This document shows positions 16,968 to 24,955 of a stretch of 46,992 bases of DNA, piece by piece (positions within the stretch are counted from its first letter, which is position 1; each line of letters begins with the position of its first letter). Location of the stretch: NCBI GenBank assembly GCA_910587575.1, contig CAJULU010000028.1, positions 1 through 46,992 of the forward strand, in the 5' to 3' direction. The position numbers and the translations under genes are program-made. The stretch comes from an uncultured Dorea sp. (lineage in GTDB: Bacteria; Bacillota; Clostridia; Lachnospirales; Lachnospiraceae). Below the pieces are notes generated by a model that saw only the letters and a program-made list of their open reading frames with translations, was not told the origin of the DNA and did not search any database.

Positions 16968-17163
16968 TGTAACGCCCCTTTCTCATTCTTGTTCCGATCT
17001 CTACTCTCGTTCCATCATTACTCTCATGATATATCGTTTGTGTCTGTCTATCATAAACAACTATAGGAATATCTAATGCTTTCTTCTTTTCCAACTCAAT
17101 TTTTACCGCCGCATTTGCACGTTTCACAACTGCCTCATCAGAAATATATTCTTCACGTTTCAT
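16942..17163 (-). CDS. Probable antitoxin paired with the zeta-like kinase
   Basis: A 73-residue charged protein (KREEYISDEAVVKRANAAV, then YDRQTQTIYHESNDG and a basic C-terminus). An AAGGAG ribosome binding site lies upstream, and its end overlaps the kinase gene. It does not resemble the epsilon antitoxin. Similar small proteins commonly precede zeta-like kinases in Clostridia. Assignment as antitoxin is by position. Confidence 0.6.
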   Translation of the reverse strand: MKREEYISDEAVVKRANAAVKIELEKKKALDIPIVVYDRQTQTIYHESNDGTRVEIGTRMRKGRYSERIAKKA

Positions 17164-17330
17164 ATCGTTCTCCTTCCTACTACGTTATACATACTAATCA
17201 AGAAATTCAACTGATGTTGTCTGCTCTAACATCTGTCTACACTGCTTCTTTCGTAATAAGTCCAGTATACCATTATTCTTCTGAACTTAGAAGATTATGT
17301 TTTTCATTTTCTTAATTTCAATAAAATTTT

Positions 17331-17460
17331 TTAAACTGGCAGACTATCCCTCACACAAAGCGCCCCATACCCCACCTGCGGATTCGGATACTCCGTAAAC
17401 CCCGGCAGTTCCCGCGCCCCGCACCTCAGATACGCCTTCACCTTCTCCCCATATGGTGCT
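17331..17460 (-). pseudogene. 3' tail of a second S8 protease gene
   Basis: The minus strand reads YGEKVKAYLRCGARELPGF, then TEYPNPQVGYGALCV and stop. This nearly matches the last 40 residues of the intact S8 protease at 22995-24740. The match ends abruptly at 17460. Catalytic residues and the whole rest of the gene are absent. It marks one edge of the inserted methylase/kinase/HNH cassette. Confidence 0.85.
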
Positions 17461-17619
17461 GTCAAGTAAGGACTAACAATTTTTTATATTTTTTTCATAA
17501 TCTTTTATATTTTCTTTATAAATCACATCAAGCCATAATTGCCATTTGAAATTCATAGCATAACCATGCGAATTAACGCACGTTAAAGTTTTACTTTAAT
17601 GCTTCCAAAAAATATAAAA

Positions 17620-17678
17620 TACAGAGGAAATAGCGAAATATCCTCCAAGAATAAAGGTATTTCATCATTTCCTCTGTA
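17620..17678 (-). terminator. Large imperfect hairpin downstream of the HNH cassette
   Basis: Arms of 21 bases (17620-17640 and 17658-17678) differ at three central positions. The minus strand continues TTTTATATTTTTTGG. It could terminate the cassette transcript, although the AlbA_2-like relic lies between it and the HNH gene. The rest of 17461-17917 shows no intact gene. Confidence 0.6.
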
Positions 17679-17714
17679 ATCATTTCTTATATTTGCAAGT
17701 TAAAGCAAGTTAAA

Positions 17715-17837
17715 TCATACCCAATATGGAATATATTTCATATATCGTGGCGCCGTTGTATCTGTTTCATCAAGCAGACGCACTAACCTCGCATCTATAG
17801 TATCTTTAATAATCCTGGATGCCTTATAACTTTTCTT
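17715..17837 (-). pseudogene. C-terminal remnant of an AlbA_2/RecG-like ATP-binding protein
   Basis: Between two stops the minus strand reads KKSYKASRIIKDTIDARLV, then DETDTTAPRYMKYIPYWV. The ending with YMKYIPYW resembles the C-terminal winged helix of the Schlafen/AlbA_2 proteins often annotated as RecG-like. Only about 40 codons survive. The identification rests on the short tail alone. Confidence 0.45.
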
Positions 17838-17917
17838 TCATCGTCATATTAAATGGTTTCTTTTGCAAATAGCACCGCTTTTGTAAAATGATCATTCTTA
17901 TTGCTACAAAACTGTTA

Positions 17918-18508
17918 TCAATCCAATTCGTTTACTCTACCCCTAAATTCTCTAAGCAATAAATTTTGCAATTCTTCTAGCTGCTTCACCGACTCTCCAT
18001 TTTCTTTTTTTGTATGAATTATTTGATCTAATTCATCAATTTTATTATTAACACGAACCAAATTGTAATTTACTTGATGACGTTTTAAATATAAATTCAA
18101 CTCTTCATATATGTATTTTCCAAGTTTTCCGTTATAACCAATACTTCCATCCTCATTTCGGTATATATATTGGTAATATTCTTCCGTACAAGGATCTACA
18201 AATCCTTCATCATTAACAACTGGCTCATCTGCCCTATCACTAGGCCATTTATCTGATTTTGCTTCATTACAGTATGGACATGCATATAACAAGTTATCGT
18301 ACGTAAATTTAAGTTCTGGAAATTTCTCTTTAGGAGCAAAATGCTCCACATGATAACTTCTCATACCACCATTATATTTATCCCAATCATCACAATATGC
18401 ACATCTGTGTTCAAAATCTAAAGCTAAATACTTTTTATTTGTCCTATTTGTCTTCCATTTCTCTCCACTATATGATCTGACAGGTACTTTATCTTTTATC
18501 CTTAACAT
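17918..18508 (-). CDS. HNH endonuclease, last gene of the methylase/kinase/receiver cassette
   Basis: A 196-residue protein with a zinc-type HNH core: Cys36-x2-Cys39, His53-Val-Glu-His56 (SYHVEHFAPKEKF), Asn72 and Cys77-x2-Cys80 followed by NEAKSDKWP. The C-terminal third is helical and charged. The pattern resembles HNH effectors of retron- or Septu-type defence systems. The ATG at 18508 is chosen over 18535 because AAGGAG lies about 9 bases upstream. It starts 4 bases after the receiver gene, so coupling is likely. By domain it would cut DNA, and the upstream signalling genes could control it. That role is inferred. Confidence 0.75.
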   Translation of the reverse strand: MLRIKDKVPVRSYSGEKWKTNRTNKKYLALDFEHRCAYCDDWDKYNGGMRSYHVEHFAPKEKFPELKFTYDNLLYACPYCNEAKSDKWPSDRADEPVVNDEGFVDPCTEEYYQYIYRNEDGSIGYNGKLGKYIYEELNLYLKRHQVNYNLVRVNNKIDELDQIIHTKKENGESVKQLEELQNLLLREFRGRVNELD

Positions 18509-18512
18509 GCCC

Positions 18513-19196
18513 CTATTCTCCTTGCAATAACGCATCTAACTTTGACATAAGCATATCAAAATTGCTTCCTGACAACTTCTTCTTCAAATCTTTAGGTATT
18601 GCATATTCACCATCAAGGCTCATCTCAATTTTTGAGTCCAAATCCAAAATTTTTTTATCTATTTCTTCACTTTCTCCTTGATGCGGAAGTAATTCCTCAA
18701 GTTGATTTTTCCACTCGTCTATTTGTCGTTTACGTTTAATATATTGCTCTACAATTTTTATATTAATCTCAATTCTCTCTTGATCATCATTCATATATCT
18801 TTCAAAATTGTACACTTTATATGCATCAAAAATTTCCTTTTGATACAGTTCCTCTTCATATGAGGTCAAAATAAACACAGGAAATCCAAGGTATTTTTTG
18901 TCTGTCTCTTCTGCAAATTTTACACCATTATAGCCAACCGCCACTTCATATGAGGATAACATATAATCTACAACTAACGCATGAATATTTTTTTCCAGAA
19001 TTTCCTGTAATAAATCACTTATATTTATTTTCAACTCTAATTCTATAGGATTTATGCCAAAATCTTCATATCTTTCTTTTATTTCAGAAGATGCACCATC
19101 AACAAAATCATCCAATTTTGACATAATCTGACTTCTTTTAGTCTCATCATCATCTATAATCCCTACATTGATAATCGTTTTTCCCAATTCTATCAC
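18513..19196 (-). CDS. Receiver-domain protein with helical C-terminus
   Basis: A 227-residue protein. The receiver has the acidic pocket IIDDDE (Asp15-17), the phospho-acceptor candidate Asp77 in HALVVDYMLS and FILTSYEEE as the Thr/Ser switch. An insertion lies between beta-1 and the Asp77 strand. The C-terminal half (about 145-227) is a charged helical region with no DNA-binding motif that I recognise, so its output is probably protein contact. The start is GTG at 19196 (overlapping the kinase stop as GTGA). TTG four codons in, after AGAGGTGAT, is an alternative. Confidence 0.75.
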   Translation of the reverse strand: MIELGKTIINVGIIDDDETKRSQIMSKLDDFVDGASSEIKERYEDFGINPIELELKINISDLLQEILEKNIHALVVDYMLSSYEVAVGYNGVKFAEETDKKYLGFPVFILTSYEEELYQKEIFDAYKVYNFERYMNDDQERIEINIKIVEQYIKRKRQIDEWKNQLEELLPHQGESEEIDKKILDLDSKIEMSLDGEYAIPKDLKKKLSGSNFDMLMSKLDALLQGE

Positions 19197-21481
19197 CTCT
19201 TTATTTTCATTTGCAACTCAAGTCCCTTTTTATATTCTTTAACTATAGGTAAAGAATCATATTCCCTCAATGTGGATGCTACAATATACATCCCCATTCC
19301 AGTTCCAATTGTATTTCCCTCTTTATCCACCTTACTTGTTGTTCCATAATCAAAAATCTCATATGGATTCTCAAACATATCTGCCAGACCCGGTCCATTA
19401 TCTTTATAAACAAACATAATATTCTCTGAATCATTATTCATATATATATTAATATTTCTCTCCCTACATCTCGATTTTTCAAAGGCTTCTATAGAATTTA
19501 TAATAAGGTTATAAAAAATACTTTCAAAATCTGATTTAAATACTTTTCTCTCAATAGATTTATCATTAGAATCAACTTCCACAACCACATGCTTTCTGCT
19601 TAATATAGGTTCTAATACATTCACAATATCAGAAACCATATCATACATATTATACTTTTTCCTTGTTCGTTTATCCTTTCTAGTTTGGCTTGCAACAACA
19701 GTCAACCATGATTTCAGAAACTGATCATTCTTTTTTAAATCATTTAATTGACGATCAATATTTGCTTCATTCTTTCTATTAATTTCCTTTCTAAGCGAAT
19801 TCACTCTGGCCACTAAAATAGCATTAATTCCTTTTAAGTCATGAGCCACAGTTGATGTTATTAGTCCTTTTGTTGCCAGAACTTTCAATTGCTGTAATTC
19901 AGTTAATAATTCCTCCCTCTCTTCTTCATATATTTCTATTGCTCTGGCCATTTTTTCTTCATCTGTATATTCTGAAGTCTTTTTACCTTCTGGTGCCTTC
20001 CATTTTTCTGCACTTTTCTTTCCTTCTTCTTTAGTTCGTTGCCTTTCATTTACTTCATCACTATACAATTTCATTGCACGTCCAATATATGCTCTATCCT
20101 TTTCAAACACAGCAATCAAACCCACAATAACATTCTTCAATACCGAAAAGTATTCATTTTCAATAATACCTTCTCGACTCGACTTATCTAACAAAACCGA
20201 ATTTTGCACTCTCGATATTAAAATCGTTCCTTGACTCTGATTATTTCTTACATGCCATCCCCCAGCAGGATGTGAAATTCCTGCCGGGTTTTTTGCCCTT
20301 CGTGCATCCAACCCTAACCAATCAAACGTATCTGTTCCAGGTACTCCATATGGCCGCACAAAAAAATTATCCCGATAAATTTTTATTCCACCGAATTCAT
20401 TTAACCACCCTGTTCGTTTTTTACTTATTTCCTTATAAAAAAATGTTTCTTTTGAATCATCTCTTAAAGATAATTTCATGAAATTATAATTAAAAGAAAA
20501 GCTTCCAATTTTCTGAACTTTTTTTATCAGATCTTCATCCTCAGTTTTTAACACTTCTCGAATTGTTAACATTTTTTCAAAATATTGCCTTTCAAAATCT
20601 ATTTTTCGATATGGATACTCTTTAAATTCTTCTCTATCAAAAACTTTATCTGGAATTTTATTAAGGTCAAATTCATTTCGCCTTATTGTTATATGAAACT
20701 GATTCCCATCGAACTCCGTTTTTAAATTATAATCACATTCTTCTGAAATACTGTTTTGAATTAATTGATATCTCGCTTTTAATGATTCCATCACAGCTAA
20801 AAAAAAGTCATCCTGTTCTTTTGGAGGTAAAAGTGTCTGCAAATTATCAAACATCTTTTCTACCGATAACTCATTCCATTGATCTCGAAGTTTGCTTATA
20901 ACAAATACTGTCCCATTCTTAAAAACTTCTATATCTGTTTTCTCTTCTTTTTTTCTTGTTTGATTTATATTTTTAGCCAATAGCTTAATATTCTCAACAA
21001 CTTCTATTGGTAAGTATTCATCAATTGTTCCCGGCAATTCATCAATTGTCGCTTCCATTTCATCCAATGTTTTATCAGTCAGCTCAAATTCCGACCAATC
21101 TGTTTGCCATCTAATAAGGTTATCCGCATCTTTCATTTTGGTATACATAGTACATTGACTTCCTAAACGATCCAATGCAAATCTTCCAATTCCTTTTTCT
21201 CCCGATTTAATGCGCTTTTTAACTGATTGATAATTGTCTCTTTTATTTGGTGTACCGATAAGCATCCAACAATTTTCGATTGTCTGAGAATCCATGCCCG
21301 AACCATTATCAAACAAATATATCTTGTCGTTTTCTGCGTCCATACACATAAAACATATTTCTGCATCTGCATCATAAGTATTTTTTATCAATTCTACTAT
21401 AGCACCATCTGCTTTAGAAACACCTTCTCTTCCTAAGAGAATAGTTGCCCTAGCAGAAATTCTATACCTTACTTTTCCCAC
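19193..21481 (-). CDS. Protein with two GHKL ATPase modules: MutL/Hsp90-like N-terminus and histidine-kinase-like C-terminus
   Basis: A 762-residue soluble protein without membrane spans. The N-terminal GHKL module shows Glu30 in AIVELIKNTYDADAE, FDNGSGM at 57-63 and GEKGIGRFA at 94-102, like MutL, Hsp90 and MORC ATPases. A long middle region leads to a coiled coil at about 490-540. A kinase-like part follows: possible phospho-acceptor His547 in STVAHDLKGINA, N-box IFYNLIINSIEAF, DNGPGL at 694-699 and GTGMGMYI at 726-733. The start is GTG with AAAGGAGG upstream. It overlaps the methylase by 13 bases and the receiver gene by 4. Confidence 0.8.
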   Translation of the reverse strand: MGKVRYRISARATILLGREGVSKADGAIVELIKNTYDADAEICFMCMDAENDKIYLFDNGSGMDSQTIENCWMLIGTPNKRDNYQSVKKRIKSGEKGIGRFALDRLGSQCTMYTKMKDADNLIRWQTDWSEFELTDKTLDEMEATIDELPGTIDEYLPIEVVENIKLLAKNINQTRKKEEKTDIEVFKNGTVFVISKLRDQWNELSVEKMFDNLQTLLPPKEQDDFFLAVMESLKARYQLIQNSISEECDYNLKTEFDGNQFHITIRRNEFDLNKIPDKVFDREEFKEYPYRKIDFERQYFEKMLTIREVLKTEDEDLIKKVQKIGSFSFNYNFMKLSLRDDSKETFFYKEISKKRTGWLNEFGGIKIYRDNFFVRPYGVPGTDTFDWLGLDARRAKNPAGISHPAGGWHVRNNQSQGTILISRVQNSVLLDKSSREGIIENEYFSVLKNVIVGLIAVFEKDRAYIGRAMKLYSDEVNERQRTKEEGKKSAEKWKAPEGKKTSEYTDEEKMARAIEIYEEEREELLTELQQLKVLATKGLITSTVAHDLKGINAILVARVNSLRKEINRKNEANIDRQLNDLKKNDQFLKSWLTVVASQTRKDKRTRKKYNMYDMVSDIVNVLEPILSRKHVVVEVDSNDKSIERKVFKSDFESIFYNLIINSIEAFEKSRCRERNINIYMNNDSENIMFVYKDNGPGLADMFENPYEIFDYGTTSKVDKEGNTIGTGMGMYIVASTLREYDSLPIVKEYKKGLELQMKIKR

Positions 21482-22881
21482 TTTTCCAATTCCTCCTTTC
21501 TAAATCTGAATTCATTTATATCTTTTGCTGTAATACGAAGTGATTTTCCGCTTGCTGGCGTACCAATTCCACGCACATATTTTAAAAACTCTATACTTTC
21601 TAGTATTTTCTTCGCAATTTTTAAATTATACCCTTTTTCTGAAATTACATATATTCCTGCGTACGGTATTGACTTTGCTCCGGTTTCGTATACATTTACT
21701 TCATCAGTAACAACTGTCGAAATCAACAATTTTTTCTTATTCATATTCTGCAATGCTTGACTTCTTCCATACTCAAACCATTGAGCTGATTTGTCCGCAT
21801 CTCTTTCTTCTAATTCTTTTCTGTTTTCCAACAAATATAAATACGCTTTGGGATACTTTTTTTCAAATGCTTCTTCCGTATAGTTTACAACTTTATTTTT
21901 TCGTATCATGTAAGGAAAAATAATATATTCCTTATTCCCATATTTCTGATTTCTTGGACTAATTGCCAAGCGTATTGACCCTCTTTCCAGTTCCCAATTC
22001 GCCTTTTTATTTTCATCAACAACAAAAACTTTATTTCTCTGTGTTGCTATTGCCATAGATGCATGAAATAAATCTCCAAACCGAATTTCCGAGTGATTCT
22101 CTTGATAATTTTCAAAAATCCATTTACCAGATAATTTTTCTTTTGAAATAATGGTCTGTTCTTTTTTAGGAACATTATTATAATCTATTTCTTTAACATA
22201 TCTATCTTTTCTAAGAAGCATTATTGTAGATGATGTCATTGCATTATCAAATAATTTCTGGTTAGGATAATCCTTTATCACTTCAAGATACTTCTTGATC
22301 AATTCACGCAAATCTTGTGCATATACATTCTTATAAATACTATTTGGAACTAAATACACCATTTTCCCATTTGAGTCCAAGTATTGAATAGCATTTTCCA
22401 TAAAAGCATAGCAGTAATCTGGCTTTCCATTTTTGCAGGTTATATATTCCTCTCTTATAAAATCTCGTACTTCTTTTTCGAGATTTCTATATGATATATA
22501 AGGTGGATTTCCAATGACATATTCAAATTTAATATCAAATGGTCGAGTAAGTATATCTCCATAATAAATATTCCATTTGATTCTTCCCAAACCATATTTT
22601 TGGGCAATAGTGTCTAAATTTTTGATACATTTGTCATATGTTGTTTTTACGATTTCTGCACCATATATATCAGATTCTAAACCGAGAACTATGGATTCTT
22701 TTGAATGTCCCTCCTCATACGCATTTTGAATATAGCGTTCTACAGCAAGACACAATATATTCCCCTCACCACATGAATTCTCTAATAACTTTTTCCCATA
22801 TATTGATTTCTGATATCCTAACAGATCTAGCATTTCATTAGCTATGTCCTCATTCGTAAACTGTTGACATCTTATATCCAT
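21469..22881 (-). CDS. Eco57I-like N6-adenine DNA methylase
   Basis: A 470-residue protein. Motif I is LLENSCGEGNIL (about 33-43) and motif IV is GNPPY (124-128), followed by ISYRNLEKEVRDF. VYLVPNSIYKN and a C-terminal target-recognition-like part (RGIGTPASGKSLRITAKDI) complete the Eco57I/type IIG methylase pattern. No nuclease domain is fused, unlike true type IIG enzymes. The ATG at 22881 with AAAGGTGG is preferred to the GTG at 22893. It leads a four-gene operon with overlapping junctions, so its products probably work together. Its role as a self-marking methylase is inferred. Confidence 0.82.
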   Translation of the reverse strand: MDIRCQQFTNEDIANEMLDLLGYQKSIYGKKLLENSCGEGNILCLAVERYIQNAYEEGHSKESIVLGLESDIYGAEIVKTTYDKCIKNLDTIAQKYGLGRIKWNIYYGDILTRPFDIKFEYVIGNPPYISYRNLEKEVRDFIREEYITCKNGKPDYCYAFMENAIQYLDSNGKMVYLVPNSIYKNVYAQDLRELIKKYLEVIKDYPNQKLFDNAMTSSTIMLLRKDRYVKEIDYNNVPKKEQTIISKEKLSGKWIFENYQENHSEIRFGDLFHASMAIATQRNKVFVVDENKKANWELERGSIRLAISPRNQKYGNKEYIIFPYMIRKNKVVNYTEEAFEKKYPKAYLYLLENRKELEERDADKSAQWFEYGRSQALQNMNKKKLLISTVVTDEVNVYETGAKSIPYAGIYVISEKGYNLKIAKKILESIEFLKYVRGIGTPASGKSLRITAKDINEFRFRKEELEKWEK

Positions 22882-22994
22882 AGTTCTCACCACCTTTCTC
22901 TGTGCATAATTTTTTTTATTTTACCATGGTTCACTGCCTTTCTCAATGTGTTTTCTCTTAATTTATACGCCCCCTTAAATCAGCAGCTTCATTC

Positions 22995-24740
22995 CTATCC
23001 CGGTATACTCTCCATCACACAAAGCGCCCCATACCCCACCTGTGGATTGGGATACTCTGTAAACCCTGGCAGCGGCCTCGCCCCGCGCCGCATATAAGCC
23101 TTCACCTTCTCCCCATACAAATAAGCATCATTCCCCTTCACAATCCCCCACTCCATCATAAGCGCCGCCCCGCCCGTCACAAAAGGCGTTGCAAAAGAAG
23201 TCCCCGTAAACTGCGCATATCCTCCCCCGACCGCCGCCGCAGTCACATCCACCCCCGGCGCTACAATATCCGGCTTCACCAGATTCGTCTCCCTGGTATA
23301 TCCCCTCCCCGAAAAATCCGCATAAGCGAAAGTCAGTGCATTATAAGCTCCCACCGTAATCACCCGGCCCGCCGTAGACGGAATCGTCAATGTCGTCTGA
23401 TCCCTTGGAAATAAAAACCCCGTGCCACGGTTCAGAACATTCTCACTGGGAAGCCACAATTCATATGCCCCAGACACCACCTTCCGGGGATTCAGAATAA
23501 ACCTCCACACCCCGTCTGCCACATAACTCTCCTTGGGCAGCATATCAATATAGATCTCCTGAGCGGTACTGTAAGGGCTGGGCTCCCCATAATACAACAG
23601 AATCTCTGTCTGCCCCACGGAAAATCTCTGCGGCCCCAGAATCTCTTGAATCGGCCCCACCGTCACCCCCGCAGGAGTCATAATGGAAATATCCACCACA
23701 TCTGTGTATTCCTTCCAGATCTGCACACTCAGAGCCGGCTGATTACTCTGCACCGCCAGTTGGATAATCTCCTCCCGCCCTTCCTTCATCACGCCGGATG
23801 TATGCCCGGCGCTGGCGGCCTCATTTCCAGAGCCGATACAGATACAGCTCTTCCAGATATTCGAAATATCATCAATAAACCGTTCCAGCAGGGAAGTCCC
23901 GTCATGAGAACCATAAGTATTTCCAAAACTGATATTCACAGCCACCGGCATCCGGAGCTCCAGCGCCTTTCTTACCACATAGTCAATCCCCTGCATCAGT
24001 TCCGTAGTCCGGGGGAATCCCTCCTGCCTTGGGTTCCCCAGTTTCACCACAAGCAGCCCGCTTTGGGGAGCCACCCCGGCATACTGCCCGTTACTGTTTC
24101 TTCCGTTTCCTGCCGCCACCCCGGCAACCGCCGTGCCATGCCCGGAAGTATCCACACTTGGAACAATCCTCCTTCTGCCCTCCAGCGTCGTCTGCTTTAA
24201 CGCTTCATTTATCTGCTCTGCCGTATACTCTGCCCCCAGGGCATATCCCTCTGGCGGAAACCTTCCCTCCCCGGGCGCAAGGGACTGGTCCCACAGCGCA
24301 CGGATTCTTGTTGTCCCGTCCTCATTCCGGAAATCCGCATTTTCATACTCAATCCCCGAATCGATGATTCCAATCAGAACGTTTTGTCCAAACAGCGAAA
24401 AACGGGCATCCTGTACCGCATTGATACAAGATACCCGTCTCCCATTCGCAACCTGGAAAAACAGTCTCTTCGGTTTCTCAATATACTCAATCTCCGGAAT
24501 CTGTGTCAGCGCCTCAATATCAGACTCCCGTACCGTGATAACCGCATACTCATTCTGCAGTTCCACCACTCTTGAGGCCAGTTCTCTCACTCCCTCAAGG
24601 CTTCCCGAATATTTCACAATCAGATCCCACTCGTTCTCTTCCTGGTCATACCCAACATCCAGTTCCAATGACTTTTCCCGTTCCCTGGGCGTTGCATCCA
24701 ATGCTAAATTCAGCAGATTTTCAATCTTCTGGCTCGCCAT
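22995..24740 (-). CDS. S8 (subtilisin-like) peptidase without signal peptide
   Basis: A 581-residue serine protease with the full triad: Asp127 (IGIIDSGIEY), His201 (DTSGHGTAVAG) and Ser515 (GTSFATPFVTG). The oxyanion Asn is in CIGSGNEAAS. An N-terminal propeptide-like region (1-110) and a large insertion between the Asn and Ser blocks are typical of Clostridia S8 proteins related to CspA/B. No signal peptide or membrane span is seen, so it is cytoplasmic or exported by another route. A near-identical 3' tail lies at 17331-17460. GC-rich codon use contrasts with the AT-rich cassette next to it. Confidence 0.9.
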   Translation of the reverse strand: MASQKIENLLNLALDATPREREKSLELDVGYDQEENEWDLIVKYSGSLEGVRELASRVVELQNEYAVITVRESDIEALTQIPEIEYIEKPKRLFFQVANGRRVSCINAVQDARFSLFGQNVLIGIIDSGIEYENADFRNEDGTTRIRALWDQSLAPGEGRFPPEGYALGAEYTAEQINEALKQTTLEGRRRIVPSVDTSGHGTAVAGVAAGNGRNSNGQYAGVAPQSGLLVVKLGNPRQEGFPRTTELMQGIDYVVRKALELRMPVAVNISFGNTYGSHDGTSLLERFIDDISNIWKSCICIGSGNEAASAGHTSGVMKEGREEIIQLAVQSNQPALSVQIWKEYTDVVDISIMTPAGVTVGPIQEILGPQRFSVGQTEILLYYGEPSPYSTAQEIYIDMLPKESYVADGVWRFILNPRKVVSGAYELWLPSENVLNRGTGFLFPRDQTTLTIPSTAGRVITVGAYNALTFAYADFSGRGYTRETNLVKPDIVAPGVDVTAAAVGGGYAQFTGTSFATPFVTGGAALMMEWGIVKGNDAYLYGEKVKAYMRRGARPLPGFTEYPNPQVGYGALCVMESIPG

Positions 24741-24955
24741 ACTATCCCTTCTTTACAAAATGATTCAGCAAATGTCAGATCAGCCGATCTTTCACTCACA
24801 CTATAATGTATTCCCAGGAAAGTATGTCTTATCTCTCATTTCAGACCATTCGCCTGTAATCTGTTCCTTTAAGCTCTGCCGCCGACACGCTGTCCTGTCC
24901 CATATTCTCTCCAAGGAGCATGATCCGGTAAAATGTTACGGTGTCATCTGATTCA

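Noticed and set aside
24133..24951. Long plus-strand open frame opposite the S8 protease gene
   Set aside because: It lies mostly antisense to a gene with a full catalytic triad, has no ribosome binding site and its residues look like a mirror of the S8 codons.
24741..24955. Possible small gene between the S8 and MATE genes (plus-strand ATG at 24774)
   Set aside because: It gives about 60 residues with no recognisable pattern or ribosome binding site. The stretch is more likely leader and promoter sequence.
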